A stretch of 64,000 nt of DNA from an uncultured Oscillospiraceae bacterium (lineage in GTDB: Bacteria > Bacillota > Clostridia > Oscillospirales > Oscillospiraceae): assembly GCA_934597345.1 (NCBI GenBank), contig CAKTRJ010000002.1, positions 1 to 64,000 on the forward strand. Direction: 5' to 3'. The translations under genes were made by a program, and so were the position numbers. Position 1 is the first letter of the stretch. Every line of letters starts with the position of its first letter. Of the stretch, positions 50,319 through 60,024 are shown piece after piece. The notes under the pieces were generated by a model. It did not search any database, was not told the origin of the DNA, and saw only the letters and a list, made by a program, of their open reading frames with translations.

Positions 50319-50349
50319 TGAAATAATTTGCTTTTTTGCACTTTTTTTG

Positions 50350-50378
50350 TTGATTCTGAAAAAAGAATGTGATATGCT
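50350..50378 (+). promoter_or_regulatory. Promoter of the ene-reductase gene
   Basis: TTGATT, 17 bp, TATGCT. A CGCCTGCCGGCGGCAGG hairpin lies in the leader (50394-50411). Confidence 0.6.
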
Positions 50379-50437
50379 GGATTTGTCAATGAACGCCTGC
50401 CGGCGGCAGGTGATAACAGGAAAGTGAGGGAATATCA

Positions 50438-52714
50438 TTGAAGAAAGACGCATTAGTTCAGCAGCTGGTCAACAGCTACGGAAACTGGGTTCGTACCGAC
50501 TGTGAGAATCGTGAGGGCGGTACGTCGCGGATGACCAAGGAGTATTATCCGTATACCTCCCTGTTTTCCCCCATTCAGATCAATAAGCTGACGGTGAAGA
50601 ACCGCCTCGTCATGGCGCCCATGGGCAACTGTCAGATGGCCGAGGAGAGCGGCCGTCCCAATGACAAGATGCTGCAGTACTTCTTCGCTCGTGCTGAGGG
50701 CGGCATCGGCCTGCTGACCACCGGCCTGATCCCTATCAGCCACCACATCGACGCCTCCGTTACCGAAAAGGGCAACTATTCCTACTTCCCCCGTATCGAC
50801 GGTACCCGTACTAATTTCATGGGCTGGCGCGATCTGGCCCAGGGTGTCCACGCCCGCGGCAGCCGCATCTTCATCCAGCTGACCCCCGGTCTGGGCCGCG
50901 TGGGCAATCCCCAGTGCCTGCTGACCAAGCTCCAGTTCCCGGTGTCCGCCTCCGTGAACCCCAACTTCTATCTGCCTGACGTGCCCTGCCGTCCCCTGAC
51001 GGATTTCGAGTGCGACCGCATCATCAAGAATGCTGGTCAGGCCTCCATCGATGCCAAGACCATGGGTCTGGACGGTGTGTACCTGCACGGCCACGAGGGC
51101 TATCTGCTGGATCAGCTGACCAGCCCCGCCTTCAACCGCCGCAAGATCGGCAAGTACGCCGACTGGCAGCGCTTCGGCATTGAGCTGATCAAGACCATCC
51201 GCAAGCGCGTGGGCCCCTATTATCCCATCATGTACCGTATCGACCTGAGCCTGGCGCTGGAGGAGACCTACGGTGAGCGCATGAACACCGTCAAGACCCT
51301 GAAGCACTTCAAGAACGGCCGCTCCATCGCCGATACCCTGAACTACATGGAGAATCTGGTGAAAGCCGGCGTCGATATGTTCGACGTTGACCTGGGCTGC
51401 TATGATAACTGGTGGCTGCCGCATCCTCCCGCAGGCATGCCCGCAGGCTGCTTCCTGGACGTCAGCAAGGTGGCCAAGGAGTATTTTGCCGCCCGCGGCA
51501 TCAAGTCCAACGTGGGCGTGGAAGTGCCTATCGTGGCCGTCGGTAAACTGGGCTATCCCGACATCGCCGAGAAGGCGCTGCGTGACGGCAAGGCAGACAT
51601 GATCATGCTGGGCCGTCCCGTGCTGGCCGATCCCGACTGGTGCAACAAGGCCTACGCCGGTAAGGTGGAGGAGATCCGTCCCTGCATCGGCTGTCAGGAG
51701 GCCTGCGTCAACGAGTTCGTGGAGGGCGGCCATCCCCAGTGCGCCGTCAATCCCCGCACCGGCTTTGAGGATGTGCTGCCCGCCATCCCCGCCAGGGCCG
51801 AGAAGGTCAAGAAGATCGCCGTTGTGGGCGCAGGCTGCGCCGGTCTGAACTTTGCCATCACCGCCGCACATCGCGGCCACACGGTGGAGGTCTTTGAGAA
51901 GTCCGACAAGATGGGCGGCAAGATGCACGCCGCAGGCGCGCCCCTGAGCAAGTATGAGCTGAAGAACTACATGGATTGGCTGGTGGCGCAGGTGGGCAAG
52001 ACCGAGGGCGTTACCGTTCACCTGAACACCCCCGTGGATAACGCGCTGCTGAAGAAGGGCAATTACGACGCCGTGGTGTTCGCTAACGGCAGCCGCGAGG
52101 GCGTGCCTCCCATTCCCGGTCTGGACACCGTCCGTCATATTGACGCCATCCACCTGCTGACCCATCCCGAGGAACTGGCAGATACCGACAAGAAGATCAT
52201 CGTCATCGGCGGCGGCGCCGTGGGTCTGGAGACCTCTTTCTGGCTGGCCACCGAGAAGCTGCGCAAGGTCACCTGCCTGGAGATGCTGGAGCACTTCGAG
52301 GAAGGCGCCTGCACCGCCAACCGCGGCCATCTGATCCACTACTTCGAGGCCGACGGCGGCGAGCTGGTGAACTGCGCCCGGGTGCTGCGCATCGAGGACG
52401 GCCATGTGGTGGTGGCGCACAACCGCTCCAAGGCTGTGCCCGATCCCTACTGCACCTGGTCTCCCATCATCCCCAAGAACATCGAAAACCCGCTGGCTCC
52501 CAAGATGACCAACGAGGAGTATATCGAGCAGTATGACGCTGATCTGGTGGTCATGGCCATCGGCGCCAAGGGCGACGACCGTCCCTTCCTGTCCGCGCAG
52601 GCGGAGATGGTGGCTCCCGAGGTCCACAACATCGGTGACAGCTACAACACCGAGAAGCCCGGCAACATGTGGCAGTGCACCAAGGCTGCCTACAACCTGG
52701 CCATCCGCATCTAA
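50438..52714 (+). CDS. NADH:flavin oxidoreductase / 2-enoate reductase family
   Basis: 758 residues. An old-yellow-enzyme FMN barrel (about 30-400; FSPIQINKLTVKNRLVMAPM), a 4Fe-4S site CIGCQEAC...C (about 415-435), an FAD domain (VVGAGCAGLN, about 461) and an NAD(P) domain (VIGGGAVGLET, about 589). Family members reduce activated C=C bonds of enoates or steroid/bile-acid intermediates. Divergent from the CooC/dehydratase operon. TTG 50438 is used; ATG 50531 is an alternative start. Confidence 0.85.
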   Translation: MKKDALVQQLVNSYGNWVRTDCENREGGTSRMTKEYYPYTSLFSPIQINKLTVKNRLVMAPMGNCQMAEESGRPNDKMLQYFFARAEGGIGLLTTGLIPISHHIDASVTEKGNYSYFPRIDGTRTNFMGWRDLAQGVHARGSRIFIQLTPGLGRVGNPQCLLTKLQFPVSASVNPNFYLPDVPCRPLTDFECDRIIKNAGQASIDAKTMGLDGVYLHGHEGYLLDQLTSPAFNRRKIGKYADWQRFGIELIKTIRKRVGPYYPIMYRIDLSLALEETYGERMNTVKTLKHFKNGRSIADTLNYMENLVKAGVDMFDVDLGCYDNWWLPHPPAGMPAGCFLDVSKVAKEYFAARGIKSNVGVEVPIVAVGKLGYPDIAEKALRDGKADMIMLGRPVLADPDWCNKAYAGKVEEIRPCIGCQEACVNEFVEGGHPQCAVNPRTGFEDVLPAIPARAEKVKKIAVVGAGCAGLNFAITAAHRGHTVEVFEKSDKMGGKMHAAGAPLSKYELKNYMDWLVAQVGKTEGVTVHLNTPVDNALLKKGNYDAVVFANGSREGVPPIPGLDTVRHIDAIHLLTHPEELADTDKKIIVIGGGAVGLETSFWLATEKLRKVTCLEMLEHFEEGACTANRGHLIHYFEADGGELVNCARVLRIEDGHVVVAHNRSKAVPDPYCTWSPIIPKNIENPLAPKMTNEEYIEQYDADLVVMAIGAKGDDRPFLSAQAEMVAPEVHNIGDSYNTEKPGNMWQCTKAAYNLAIRI

Positions 52715-52719
52715 CTTCT

Positions 52720-52749
52720 TTGATAAAAAGGGCTTAGCCCTTTTTATCA
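52720..52749. terminator. Terminator after the ene-reductase gene
   Basis: GATAAAAAGGG-CTTAG-CCCTTTTTATC. Confidence 0.9.
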
Positions 52750-53030
52750 AGCTTCAATTCACTCCGACCCGCGTTCGCCCGCACACGATGTGTGCGGGCG
52801 AACACTCTCTCCGTGCAAAGTGTTTTTCGCCACGCACGCCCAACGGAAGACCCTCGGGGGACATGTCGCGGCGAAAAACAATACAAAAGGTTCGCCGCCT
52901 AAGCGGCGAATTCTGCGAAGCTTTAACAGGAAATGAAGAAGTCTTTCCACCCGGAAAGGCTTTTCTTTTTTCCGTCACCGCTTCGACTGCGGCCACATAG
53001 GATAAAACAGAAGCCTGGCAGGGAGGAGGG
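52750..53030. other. Intergenic region rich in hairpins
   Basis: GTTCGCCCGCACAC/GTGTGCGGGCGAAC at 52772-52802 and a longer TTTTTCGCC/GGCGAAAAA pair around 52826-52878, then GGTTCGCCGCC/GGCGGCGAA-like pieces. No gene seen. Confidence 0.6.
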
Positions 53031-53036
53031 AACCAC

Positions 53037-53189
53037 ATGAGAGGGAACGGCGAGCATTGTCTGGGGATCTGTGCGCTGGCGCTGGGATTGGGCATCTTCA
53101 TCGCGGCGGTATTCCCGGTGGGCTGTCTGATGTTTCTGGTGGCCTTCCTGCTGATCGCCTGTGGGATCGCATGCTTGAGAAGGAGGTAG
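53037..53189 (+). CDS. Small membrane protein upstream of spoVM
   Basis: 50 residues with two hydrophobic helices (LGICALALGLGIFIAAVF; GCLMFLVAFLLIACGIACL) and a basic end. GGAGGAGGG upstream. Its last codons contain the spoVM ribosome-binding site. Confidence 0.6.
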   Translation: MRGNGEHCLGICALALGLGIFIAAVFPVGCLMFLVAFLLIACGIACLRRR

Positions 53190-53193
53190 TGAC

Positions 53194-53268
53194 ATGAAGA
53201 TCGTGGTCTGGAAAGCGCCTAAAATGCTTCGGGGTCTCCTGCGCAGTATTTTCGGCATCAAGGAATAA
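53194..53268 (+). CDS. spoVM: SpoVM, forespore membrane-curvature peptide
   Basis: 24 residues, MKIVVWKAPKMLRGLLRSIF then GIKE. An amphipathic helix with the Pro kink after Lys-Ala, as in the 26-residue Bacillus peptide and the Clostridium versions. SpoVM senses the convex forespore membrane and anchors the SpoIVA basement of the coat. AGGAGG lies 7 bases upstream; sipL follows. Confidence 0.85.
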   Translation: MKIVVWKAPKMLRGLLRSIFGIKE

Positions 53269-53324
53269 ACGGAAGCCGGCCTTCATACAGTGGACTAACA
53301 ACACCGATTGAGAGGGCTGAATAT

Positions 53325-54830
53325 ATGGAATTGGGCTTGCAATTTGAAGATATTTTCTGCTATGAAGCGTCCCCGAAGGTCGTATCCACCCATGAGGAAT
53401 CCCTGGAGACCGCCATCCCGGAGTATTGTCCCGACATAGCCCGGATCGTGGATACCACCGGTCATCTGAGCATCCGGGAACGGCAGCTGGCCGAGGGAAG
53501 ATGCACGGTCTCCGGCAGCGTAAAGGTGACCGTTCTTTATACCTCCGAGGAGGCGGCAGGCTTGCGGAGCCTGTCGGTGTCCGTGCCGTTCTCATGTGTT
53601 CTGGACGAACGGTCGCTGGCAGGGTGCGGCACCATCTGCGCCCAGGGACGTGTTCTGCTGGCGGAGGCCCGGGCTGTTACATCCCGAAAGCTGTACATCA
53701 AGGTCATACCGGAAATCACCATTACCGGCTATCGGGCTGTCAAACGCCGGATCGCCTGCGGTACACAGGAGGAATCCTCCCTTCGCAAGCGCTGCCGCCA
53801 GATCGAGGTCGATATTTTGGCCGCAATATCCGAAAAGGGATTCTCCTTTACGGATGATCTCATGCTGGAAAGCGGCTGCGTGCCGGAGGACATTCTGCTG
53901 CACCGTATGTGCCCGGTGATCCTGTCGGCGCAGCGGCTGGGCAACAAGCTGATGGTAAAGGGGGAAATGCAGCTTTACGCACTCTATCGGGACGACGGAC
54001 AGATCCTGCGGCAGTATGACGCCGCGCTGCCGTTCTCTCAGATCCTGGATGTGGCGGAGCTGCCGGAAAACGCGGAATATGCGCTCTCGCCGCAGGTCGA
54101 CGAGTGTGATATCCGGGTGACCCGAACAGATACCGGCACCGGCTTCGGTCTGAATGCCCGCGTGAGCGTTTGCCTTATGGCGTATCAGCACCGCACGATT
54201 ACTTATCTTGAGGATTTGTACAGCACCTGTTTTGATACCACGCTGGAGCGACAGGATATCATCATTCCATTGGCAAAACCCGACAGCAGCGTACAGCGGG
54301 AAGCGCTTATCCAGTTGGAGTTTGACAGGGGAGAGCCCTTCATCAGCGTTACCTCTATCGACTGCGCACCGGCGGAGGTTTTTCCTGAAGAGGGGCAGGT
54401 CACGCTGCGTGCTGCGCTGCATGTGCGGCTTCTCTATCTGGATGAATCCGGCGCACCGGTCAGTACAGAGCGGACAGTGGAATGCAGCGTGACTGTTCCG
54501 GAGGTCAATGGCCCGGTATCCGCCTGCTGCTGCCGTGCGGTGCTGCAATTTACCGGCGGCGCGTGTCGGGTCGTTCTTCCGGTCACCTTCCTTATCGGAA
54601 AAACCGGTGAGACCTCCGTCAGCGGTATCACCGCCGTGACGATGACAGAACCTGACAGCGACATTGCCGCCCGTCCCAGCCTGATCCTGTGCCGGTTGGG
54701 GAAAGGGGAGACCCTGTGGGATATCGCCAAGCGGTATCACACGGACGAGGATGCGATCCGCGGGGCCAATCAGCTGGCTCAGGACGCAGATGCCGGGCAG
54801 CATATGCTGCTGATCCCCAAAACCAGATAG
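53325..54830 (+). CDS. sipL: SipL-type spore coat morphogenesis protein
   Basis: 501 residues. Repeated DUF3794/SPOCS-type beta domains (about 35-130, 170-290, 300-430; EYCPDIARIVDTTGHLSIRE is typical) and a C-terminal LysM domain (GKGETLWDIAKRYHTDEDAI, about 455-475). In Clostridioides difficile SipL binds SpoIVA through LysM. Next to spoVM, so two coat-basement proteins are encoded side by side. Terminator at 54837. Confidence 0.9.
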   Translation: MELGLQFEDIFCYEASPKVVSTHEESLETAIPEYCPDIARIVDTTGHLSIRERQLAEGRCTVSGSVKVTVLYTSEEAAGLRSLSVSVPFSCVLDERSLAGCGTICAQGRVLLAEARAVTSRKLYIKVIPEITITGYRAVKRRIACGTQEESSLRKRCRQIEVDILAAISEKGFSFTDDLMLESGCVPEDILLHRMCPVILSAQRLGNKLMVKGEMQLYALYRDDGQILRQYDAALPFSQILDVAELPENAEYALSPQVDECDIRVTRTDTGTGFGLNARVSVCLMAYQHRTITYLEDLYSTCFDTTLERQDIIIPLAKPDSSVQREALIQLEFDRGEPFISVTSIDCAPAEVFPEEGQVTLRAALHVRLLYLDESGAPVSTERTVECSVTVPEVNGPVSACCCRAVLQFTGGACRVVLPVTFLIGKTGETSVSGITAVTMTEPDSDIAARPSLILCRLGKGETLWDIAKRYHTDEDAIRGANQLAQDADAGQHMLLIPKTR

Positions 54831-54836
54831 TGTACG

Positions 54837-54866
54837 AAAAAGAGCCGTCTGACGACGGCCCTTTTT
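54837..54866 (+). terminator. Terminator after sipL
   Basis: GCCGTC-TGAC-GACGGC flanked by A5 and T5. Confidence 0.85.
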
Positions 54867-54916
54867 CCTTTAAAGGGCAGTATTTGTCAAGTAACAGCAT
54901 TATTTACAATCATAGT

Positions 54917-55017
54917 AAACGTTTGGCGACGCAATTTGAAAAACCTGCCAAGAAAGCCGCGGGAAGAAATTGCTAAGATCGAAACTCGTTGACAGGGACA
55001 GGCCGCCGTGCTATAAT
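54917..55017 (+). promoter_or_regulatory. ABC transporter promoter with LacI/CcpA-like operator
   Basis: TTGACA (54989-54994), 17 bp, TATAAT (55012-55017): full consensus. AAACGTTT (54917-54924), the core of LacI-family sites, lies 65 bp upstream. A GCCTGT/ACAGGC hairpin (55074-55089) is in the leader. Confidence 0.65.
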
Positions 55018-55153
55018 GCAGGAAATGTTACAAATGTATGAAATGCCGTCGAGCATCGCTCCGGCGTGTCCCGCCTGTCCACAGGCGGCTGCTTTTGTGG
55101 TATTCTCCGGCCTTATGGCCGCGGAATAATAATAATATGGAGGAAAATTTAGA

Positions 55154-56134
55154 ATGAAAAAAGTGTTAGCTCTCATTCTGGCTCTGGTCATGGCCCTGTC
55201 TCTGGTGGCCTGCGGCGGTGGCAACACCACCAATGATCAGACCGACGGTCAGGACGCTGAGAAGGCCGTTAAGGTCGGTATCGCTGCTCCCGACGTGACC
55301 CACGGCTGGGTCGCCGGCGTTGCTTACTACGCCGAGAAGTACTGCAAGGACAACAACCTGGAGTACAAGATCACCACCTCTTCCGACGCTGCTGAGATGG
55401 CTTCCGCTCTGAACGATCTGGTCGCTTGGGGCGCCACCGTCATCGTGTCCTGGCCCCAGTGGTCCGGCATGGAGACCGCCATGCAGGAGATCATCGACTC
55501 CGGTATCCCCGTTGTGAACTTCGACGTTGATGTGGACTGCACCGGCATCTACAAGGTCACCGGCGATAACTACGACATGGGTTATCAGTCCGCCAAGTAC
55601 ATCGTTGAGAAGGCCGGCGAGGCTGCTCACATCGTTGTGCTGGACGTTCCCTCTTCCGGCAGCGTCTGCGAGCTGCGCAAGCAGGGTTTCTATGCCTATC
55701 TGGACGAGATCAGCTATGACAAGTCCAACATCAAGGAGTATCAGCTGAACAGCTTCGCTGCTGCTGACGCTCAGTCCGCTATGGCCGACATTCTGGAGGC
55801 CAACCCCCAGATCGACGCTATCTTCTCCATGGATGACGAGACCTCCATTGGTACTCTGAACACCCTGGTCGAGGCTGGCCGTACTGACGTTAAGGCCATC
55901 ACCGGCGGCGGCGGCTGCCAGGCCTACTTCAAGATGATCGCTGACGAGGCTTATGCCACTTATGGCCCCGCCTCCGCTCTGTACAGCCCCAACATGGTTG
56001 AGGACGCTATCGAGACCGCTATCAAGCTGATGAACGGCGAGACCGGCATCGAATCCACGGTCGTGATCCCCACCACCATCGTTTCCGCTGAGAACGTTGC
56101 TGATTATCTGGATGAAAACAACACCGTGTATTAA
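55154..56134 (+). CDS. Sugar ABC transporter, substrate-binding lipoprotein
   Basis: 326 residues. Signal peptide with lipobox LSLVAC (Cys20), an Asn/Thr/Asp-rich linker, then a Peripla_BP_4 (RbsB-like) two-lobe domain. Binds a pentose, hexose or polyol outside the membrane. Codon use is strongly biased toward high expression. A terminator hairpin downstream would keep its message above that of the ATPase and permease. Confidence 0.9.
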   Translation: MKKVLALILALVMALSLVACGGGNTTNDQTDGQDAEKAVKVGIAAPDVTHGWVAGVAYYAEKYCKDNNLEYKITTSSDAAEMASALNDLVAWGATVIVSWPQWSGMETAMQEIIDSGIPVVNFDVDVDCTGIYKVTGDNYDMGYQSAKYIVEKAGEAAHIVVLDVPSSGSVCELRKQGFYAYLDEISYDKSNIKEYQLNSFAAADAQSAMADILEANPQIDAIFSMDDETSIGTLNTLVEAGRTDVKAITGGGGCQAYFKMIADEAYATYGPASALYSPNMVEDAIETAIKLMNGETGIESTVVIPTTIVSAENVADYLDENNTVY

Positions 56135-56167
56135 TCGGTAAGCACAAAGAGACAATCTGCTTTTCAA

Positions 56168-56212
56168 GAGGAGGGCTATGGCTGATAGCCATAGCCCTTC
56201 CTCGTTTTTTCG
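56168..56212 (+). terminator. Intra-operon terminator after the binding-protein gene
   Basis: AGGGCTATGGC/GCCATAGCCCT then T-run. Confidence 0.85.
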
Positions 56213-56323
56213 TGTTTGGCGAAAAAGTGCCGGAAACGGCTTTTCCGTTGCTTTTTTGCAAAACACTCTGTCCTGCTGCGCCAGCATGCAGGGCAACAAT
56301 ACCATAGGAATGGAAGTGATCGC

Positions 56324-57820
56324 TTGAACCTGACCATGCAGGGGATCTGCAAATCCTTCGGCGCCAACAACGTGCTTCAGGATGTGGATTTTTCTCTAAA
56401 TACCGGTGAGATCTGCGCGCTGCTGGGTGAAAACGGCGCTGGCAAGTCCACGCTGATGAACATCCTGGGCGGCGTTCTGCCCGCCGATAAGGGCGTTATC
56501 GAGCTGGACGGAAAGCCTGTGCATTTTACCAGCCCCGTGGACTCGCTGGATGCCGGTATCGCCTTTATCCATCAGGAGTTGAACCTGATCAATGACCTGA
56601 CCATCTATGAGAACATGTTCCTGACCCATCTGAAGCAGAAGGGTGTGTTTCTGGATGCCCGCGAGATGAAGCGGCAGACGGCGGAGCTGTTCGAGCGGAT
56701 GAACCTGACGCTGGATCCCTCCACCATGGTGCGGGATCTGGACGCCTCCTACAAGCAGATCGTGGAGATCGCCCGCGCCATGATGCAGGATGCCTCCATC
56801 ATCATCATGGACGAGCCTACCACATCCCTGACCGATCCTGAGATCCAGCGTGTCTTTGCCATGATGCGGACGCTGAAGGAGCAGGGCGTGGGCATCGTAT
56901 TCATCAGCCACAAGCTCAACGAGGTCATGGAGATCTGCGACCGCTTTACCGTTCTGCGTGACGGCAGCATGGTGGCCGCCGACCTGGTCAGCAACACCGA
57001 TACCCGCCAGCTGGCCGCCCACATGGTGGGCCACGAGGTGCGGATGGATATCCTGACCCGCGACCAGCAGCAGGGCGACGAGATACTGCGGCTGGAATCT
57101 ATGTCCGACGATCGCCATTTCTTCGACGTTTCCCTGGCCGTCCACGCCGGTGAGGTACTGGGCGTTACCGGCCTGCTGGGCGACGGCCGCAGCGAGCTGT
57201 TCCAGACGGTTTTCGGCGCTATGGGCGGTAAGTACACCGGCAAGGTGTATCTGTCCGGTAAAGAGGTACACAACACCGATACCCATCAGGCACTGGCTTC
57301 CGGTCTGGCGTATCTGCCCCGCAACCGCAAGGAAAACGGCATCATCAAGGATATGACCATTCTGGACAACGGCTCCATCGTCCATCTGCCCAAGATCCGC
57401 AAGGGACCGTTTATCGACTTTGTCCGGCAGGAGGAGCTGTTCCGCCGGCAGGAGGAAGCACTGCGCATCAAGATGGGCGACCGGATGGATCTGATCGGCA
57501 GCCTGTCCGGCGGCAACCAGCAGAAGGTAGTGCTGGCAAAATGGCTGATGTCCGGCCCAAAGGTACTGATCCTGGATAATCCCACCCAGGGCGTCGACGT
57601 GGGCGCCAAGGAAGAGATCTACGCCATCATCCACCGTCTGGCGGGCGAGGGCGTGGCCGTGATCGTGCTAAGTTCCGAGGCGCAGGAGATCATCCGCGTG
57701 TGCGACAGGAGCCTTGTCATGTTCCATGGCCGCGTTGTCGGTGAGGTATCCGGCAGCGATATGAACGAACATAACATCATGTATCTGGCCACCGGCGGCG
57801 GTCAGCAGGAGGGAGAATAA
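56324..57820 (+). CDS. Sugar ABC transporter, duplicated ATPase (RbsA-type)
   Basis: 498 residues from TTG 56324 (GGAAGTGAT upstream); ATG 56336 is an alternative. Two ABC domains: the first with Walker A GENGAGKST (about 34-42) and DEPTTSL; the second with degenerate Walker A GLLGDGRSE and signature LSGGNQQK. Powers sugar import with the permease at 57823. Confidence 0.92.
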   Translation: MNLTMQGICKSFGANNVLQDVDFSLNTGEICALLGENGAGKSTLMNILGGVLPADKGVIELDGKPVHFTSPVDSLDAGIAFIHQELNLINDLTIYENMFLTHLKQKGVFLDAREMKRQTAELFERMNLTLDPSTMVRDLDASYKQIVEIARAMMQDASIIIMDEPTTSLTDPEIQRVFAMMRTLKEQGVGIVFISHKLNEVMEICDRFTVLRDGSMVAADLVSNTDTRQLAAHMVGHEVRMDILTRDQQQGDEILRLESMSDDRHFFDVSLAVHAGEVLGVTGLLGDGRSELFQTVFGAMGGKYTGKVYLSGKEVHNTDTHQALASGLAYLPRNRKENGIIKDMTILDNGSIVHLPKIRKGPFIDFVRQEELFRRQEEALRIKMGDRMDLIGSLSGGNQQKVVLAKWLMSGPKVLILDNPTQGVDVGAKEEIYAIIHRLAGEGVAVIVLSSEAQEIIRVCDRSLVMFHGRVVGEVSGSDMNEHNIMYLATGGGQQEGE

Positions 57821-57822
57821 GC

Positions 57823-58866
57823 ATGGATAAAAAGAAGCTTCTGAATGAAAAGGGCGGTTTTCTGGGCTGGTTCAAGAGCAACTGGTCGCAGAACGCCATG
57901 TTCTCCACCATCTTCGCGCTGGTCATCATGGTGCTGATCCAGTGTGTTGTGCAGACCATCAACATCGGTTCCGTGGGCGGCATGTTCGGCGCCATGGGCC
58001 GCGCCTGGCTGAACATCCTGCGCAACAATACATACGCCGGTATCATCGCTCTGGGCATGTGCTTCATCATCATCTCCGGCGGTATCGACCTGTCCGTCGG
58101 CTCCATGATGTGCGCGCTGGGCGCGGTGCTGATGTATCTCATCACGCCCAGCAATGGGCTGCTGGCCAAGATGGGCATTACCGGCGTGGGCGCGTACATC
58201 ATCGCCATCATTCTGGTGCTGGTGTTGGGCATGGTGTTCGGTGAAATGAACGGCTGCCTGATCGCCTACGGCAAGCTGCCGCCCTTCATCGCCACGCTGG
58301 GTACGATGAAGATATTCCGTTCCGTTACCCAGCAGCTGACCAAGCAGTTCAACCCCGAGGTGCCTGACGGCTTCAAGCTGCTGACCTCCGCCAAGATCGG
58401 CGGCCAGGTGATCCTGCCCATCATCTATTGGGTGGCCGTGGTGGTGCTGATGCACATCATCTTCAAAAAGACCGCCTTTGGCCGCCAGACCATCGCCGTC
58501 GGCTCCAACGAGCGGGCCGCCAAGCTTTCCGGTATTAATGTCAGCCGCGTCAAGCGCCGCATCTACGCTCTGGGCGGCGTGATGTGCGCCATTGCCGCCG
58601 TGATCTATGTGGCCCGTATCGGCTCCATGGACTTCGCCAACGCCGGTAACGGCTATGAGATGGACGCTATTGCCGCCGTTATCGTGGGCGGTACAGCTAT
58701 GTCCGGCGGTAAGGGCAGCCTGGTGGGTGCCTTCCTCGGTATGCTGATCATCGGCGTCATGAACAATATTCTGAACACTGTCGGTGTGCCTACCTTCCTG
58801 TGCGACGCCGTCAAGGGTGCCATCATCATCTTTGCCGTGCTGCTGCAGAAGAAGGATAACGCCTGA
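57823..58866 (+). CDS. Sugar ABC transporter, permease (RbsC-type)
   Basis: 347 residues, eight to ten TM helices; family motifs GGIDLSVGSMM (about 85-95) and IVGGTAMSGGKGSLVG (about 287-302). Forms the channel with the ATPase encoded 2 bp upstream. Confidence 0.93.
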   Translation: MDKKKLLNEKGGFLGWFKSNWSQNAMFSTIFALVIMVLIQCVVQTINIGSVGGMFGAMGRAWLNILRNNTYAGIIALGMCFIIISGGIDLSVGSMMCALGAVLMYLITPSNGLLAKMGITGVGAYIIAIILVLVLGMVFGEMNGCLIAYGKLPPFIATLGTMKIFRSVTQQLTKQFNPEVPDGFKLLTSAKIGGQVILPIIYWVAVVVLMHIIFKKTAFGRQTIAVGSNERAAKLSGINVSRVKRRIYALGGVMCAIAAVIYVARIGSMDFANAGNGYEMDAIAAVIVGGTAMSGGKGSLVGAFLGMLIIGVMNNILNTVGVPTFLCDAVKGAIIIFAVLLQKKDNA

Positions 58867-58883
58867 TCACCCTATCAAACCGC

Positions 58884-58910
58884 GCCACCGGCTTTTTACA
58901 AGCCGGTGGC
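58884..58910 (+). other. Hairpin between permease and dehydrogenase genes
   Basis: GCCACCGGCTT/AAGCCGGTGGC without a following T-run; more likely an RNA-stability element than a terminator. Confidence 0.5.
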
Positions 58911-58961
58911 CGCTGAATATCTGTGAATATTTCCATTTCATCATAACAGGAGGTCACAATT

Positions 58962-60005
58962 ATGTTCCGAATCGGTATCATTGGCTGCGGCAAGATCGCA
59001 CAGGTACGTCACATCCCCGAATACGCGGAGAATCCCTATGCGGAGTTGGCAGGCTTCTATGATCTGAATACCCAGCGTGCCGCCGAGCTGGCCGCTCAGT
59101 ACGGCGGCAAGGCCTATGAGTCCGCCGAGGCCATGCTGGCCGATCCCGCCATCGACGCGGTCAGCGTCTGCGTGGCCAACCACGCCCACGCGCCCATCAC
59201 CATTGCCGCCCTGAAAGCCGGTAAGCATGTGCTGTGCGAAAAGCCCATGGCCACCACGCTGGAGGAGTGCGAGGAGATGGTCAGAACCGCCCATGAAGCG
59301 GGGAAGTTCCTGATGATCGGCCACAACCAGCGTCTGGCCAAGGCCCACGCAGTGGCCAAGAAGCTGATCGATCAGGGCATGATCGGCCGCATCATCACCT
59401 TCCGCACCACCTTCGGTCACGGCGGCCCAGAAACATGGTCGGTAGACCCCGGCAAGAACACATGGTTCTTTGATAAGAACAAGGCTGCCATGGGCGCCAT
59501 GGCGGATCTGGGCATCCACAAGACCGACCTCATTCAGTTCCTGACGGGCCAGCATGTGGTGCGTACCACCGCCCGCGTGGTGACACTGGATAAGAAGGAT
59601 GCCAGCGGACAGTTGATCGGTGTGGACGACAACGCCATCTGCATTTACGAGATGTCCGGCGGCACCATGGGCACCATGACCGCCAGCTGGACCTACTACG
59701 GCGCGGAGGATAACTCCACCATTCTCTACGGCGAGAAGGGCATCATGCGCATCTATGACGATCCCGCCCACTCCATCGTGGTGAAGCTGGCCGACGGCAC
59801 GGAGAAGGTCTACGATGTGGAGCAGATCCAGACCAACGACAACCAGACCAAGTCCGGCGTGATCGACCTGTGGATGAATTGTCTGGAGACCAACACTCCG
59901 CCGGAGATCTCCGGCGAGGAGGCCCTGTACGCCATGCGCGCCGTGTTTGCCTCCCTGGAATCCGCCAAGGCAGGTACGACGGTAGACATCCCCGAAAACC
60001 GCTGA
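58962..60005 (+). CDS. Gfo/Idh/MocA-family dehydrogenase 1
   Basis: 347 residues. Rossmann motif GCGKIAQVRH (about 7-16), the family EKPM motif (about 92-95) with the catalytic Lys, and a C-terminal beta sheet domain. NAD(P)-dependent oxidation of a sugar or inositol-like polyol. RBS AGGAGGTC. Confidence 0.9.
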   Translation: MFRIGIIGCGKIAQVRHIPEYAENPYAELAGFYDLNTQRAAELAAQYGGKAYESAEAMLADPAIDAVSVCVANHAHAPITIAALKAGKHVLCEKPMATTLEECEEMVRTAHEAGKFLMIGHNQRLAKAHAVAKKLIDQGMIGRIITFRTTFGHGGPETWSVDPGKNTWFFDKNKAAMGAMADLGIHKTDLIQFLTGQHVVRTTARVVTLDKKDASGQLIGVDDNAICIYEMSGGTMGTMTASWTYYGAEDNSTILYGEKGIMRIYDDPAHSIVVKLADGTEKVYDVEQIQTNDNQTKSGVIDLWMNCLETNTPPEISGEEALYAMRAVFASLESAKAGTTVDIPENR

Positions 60006-60024
60006 ATCAAGGAGGAGAAAAGCT

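Noticed and set aside
50453..52750. 765-codon minus-strand frame
   Set aside because: Antisense of the ene-reductase gene, which has clear FMN, Fe-S and FAD motifs.
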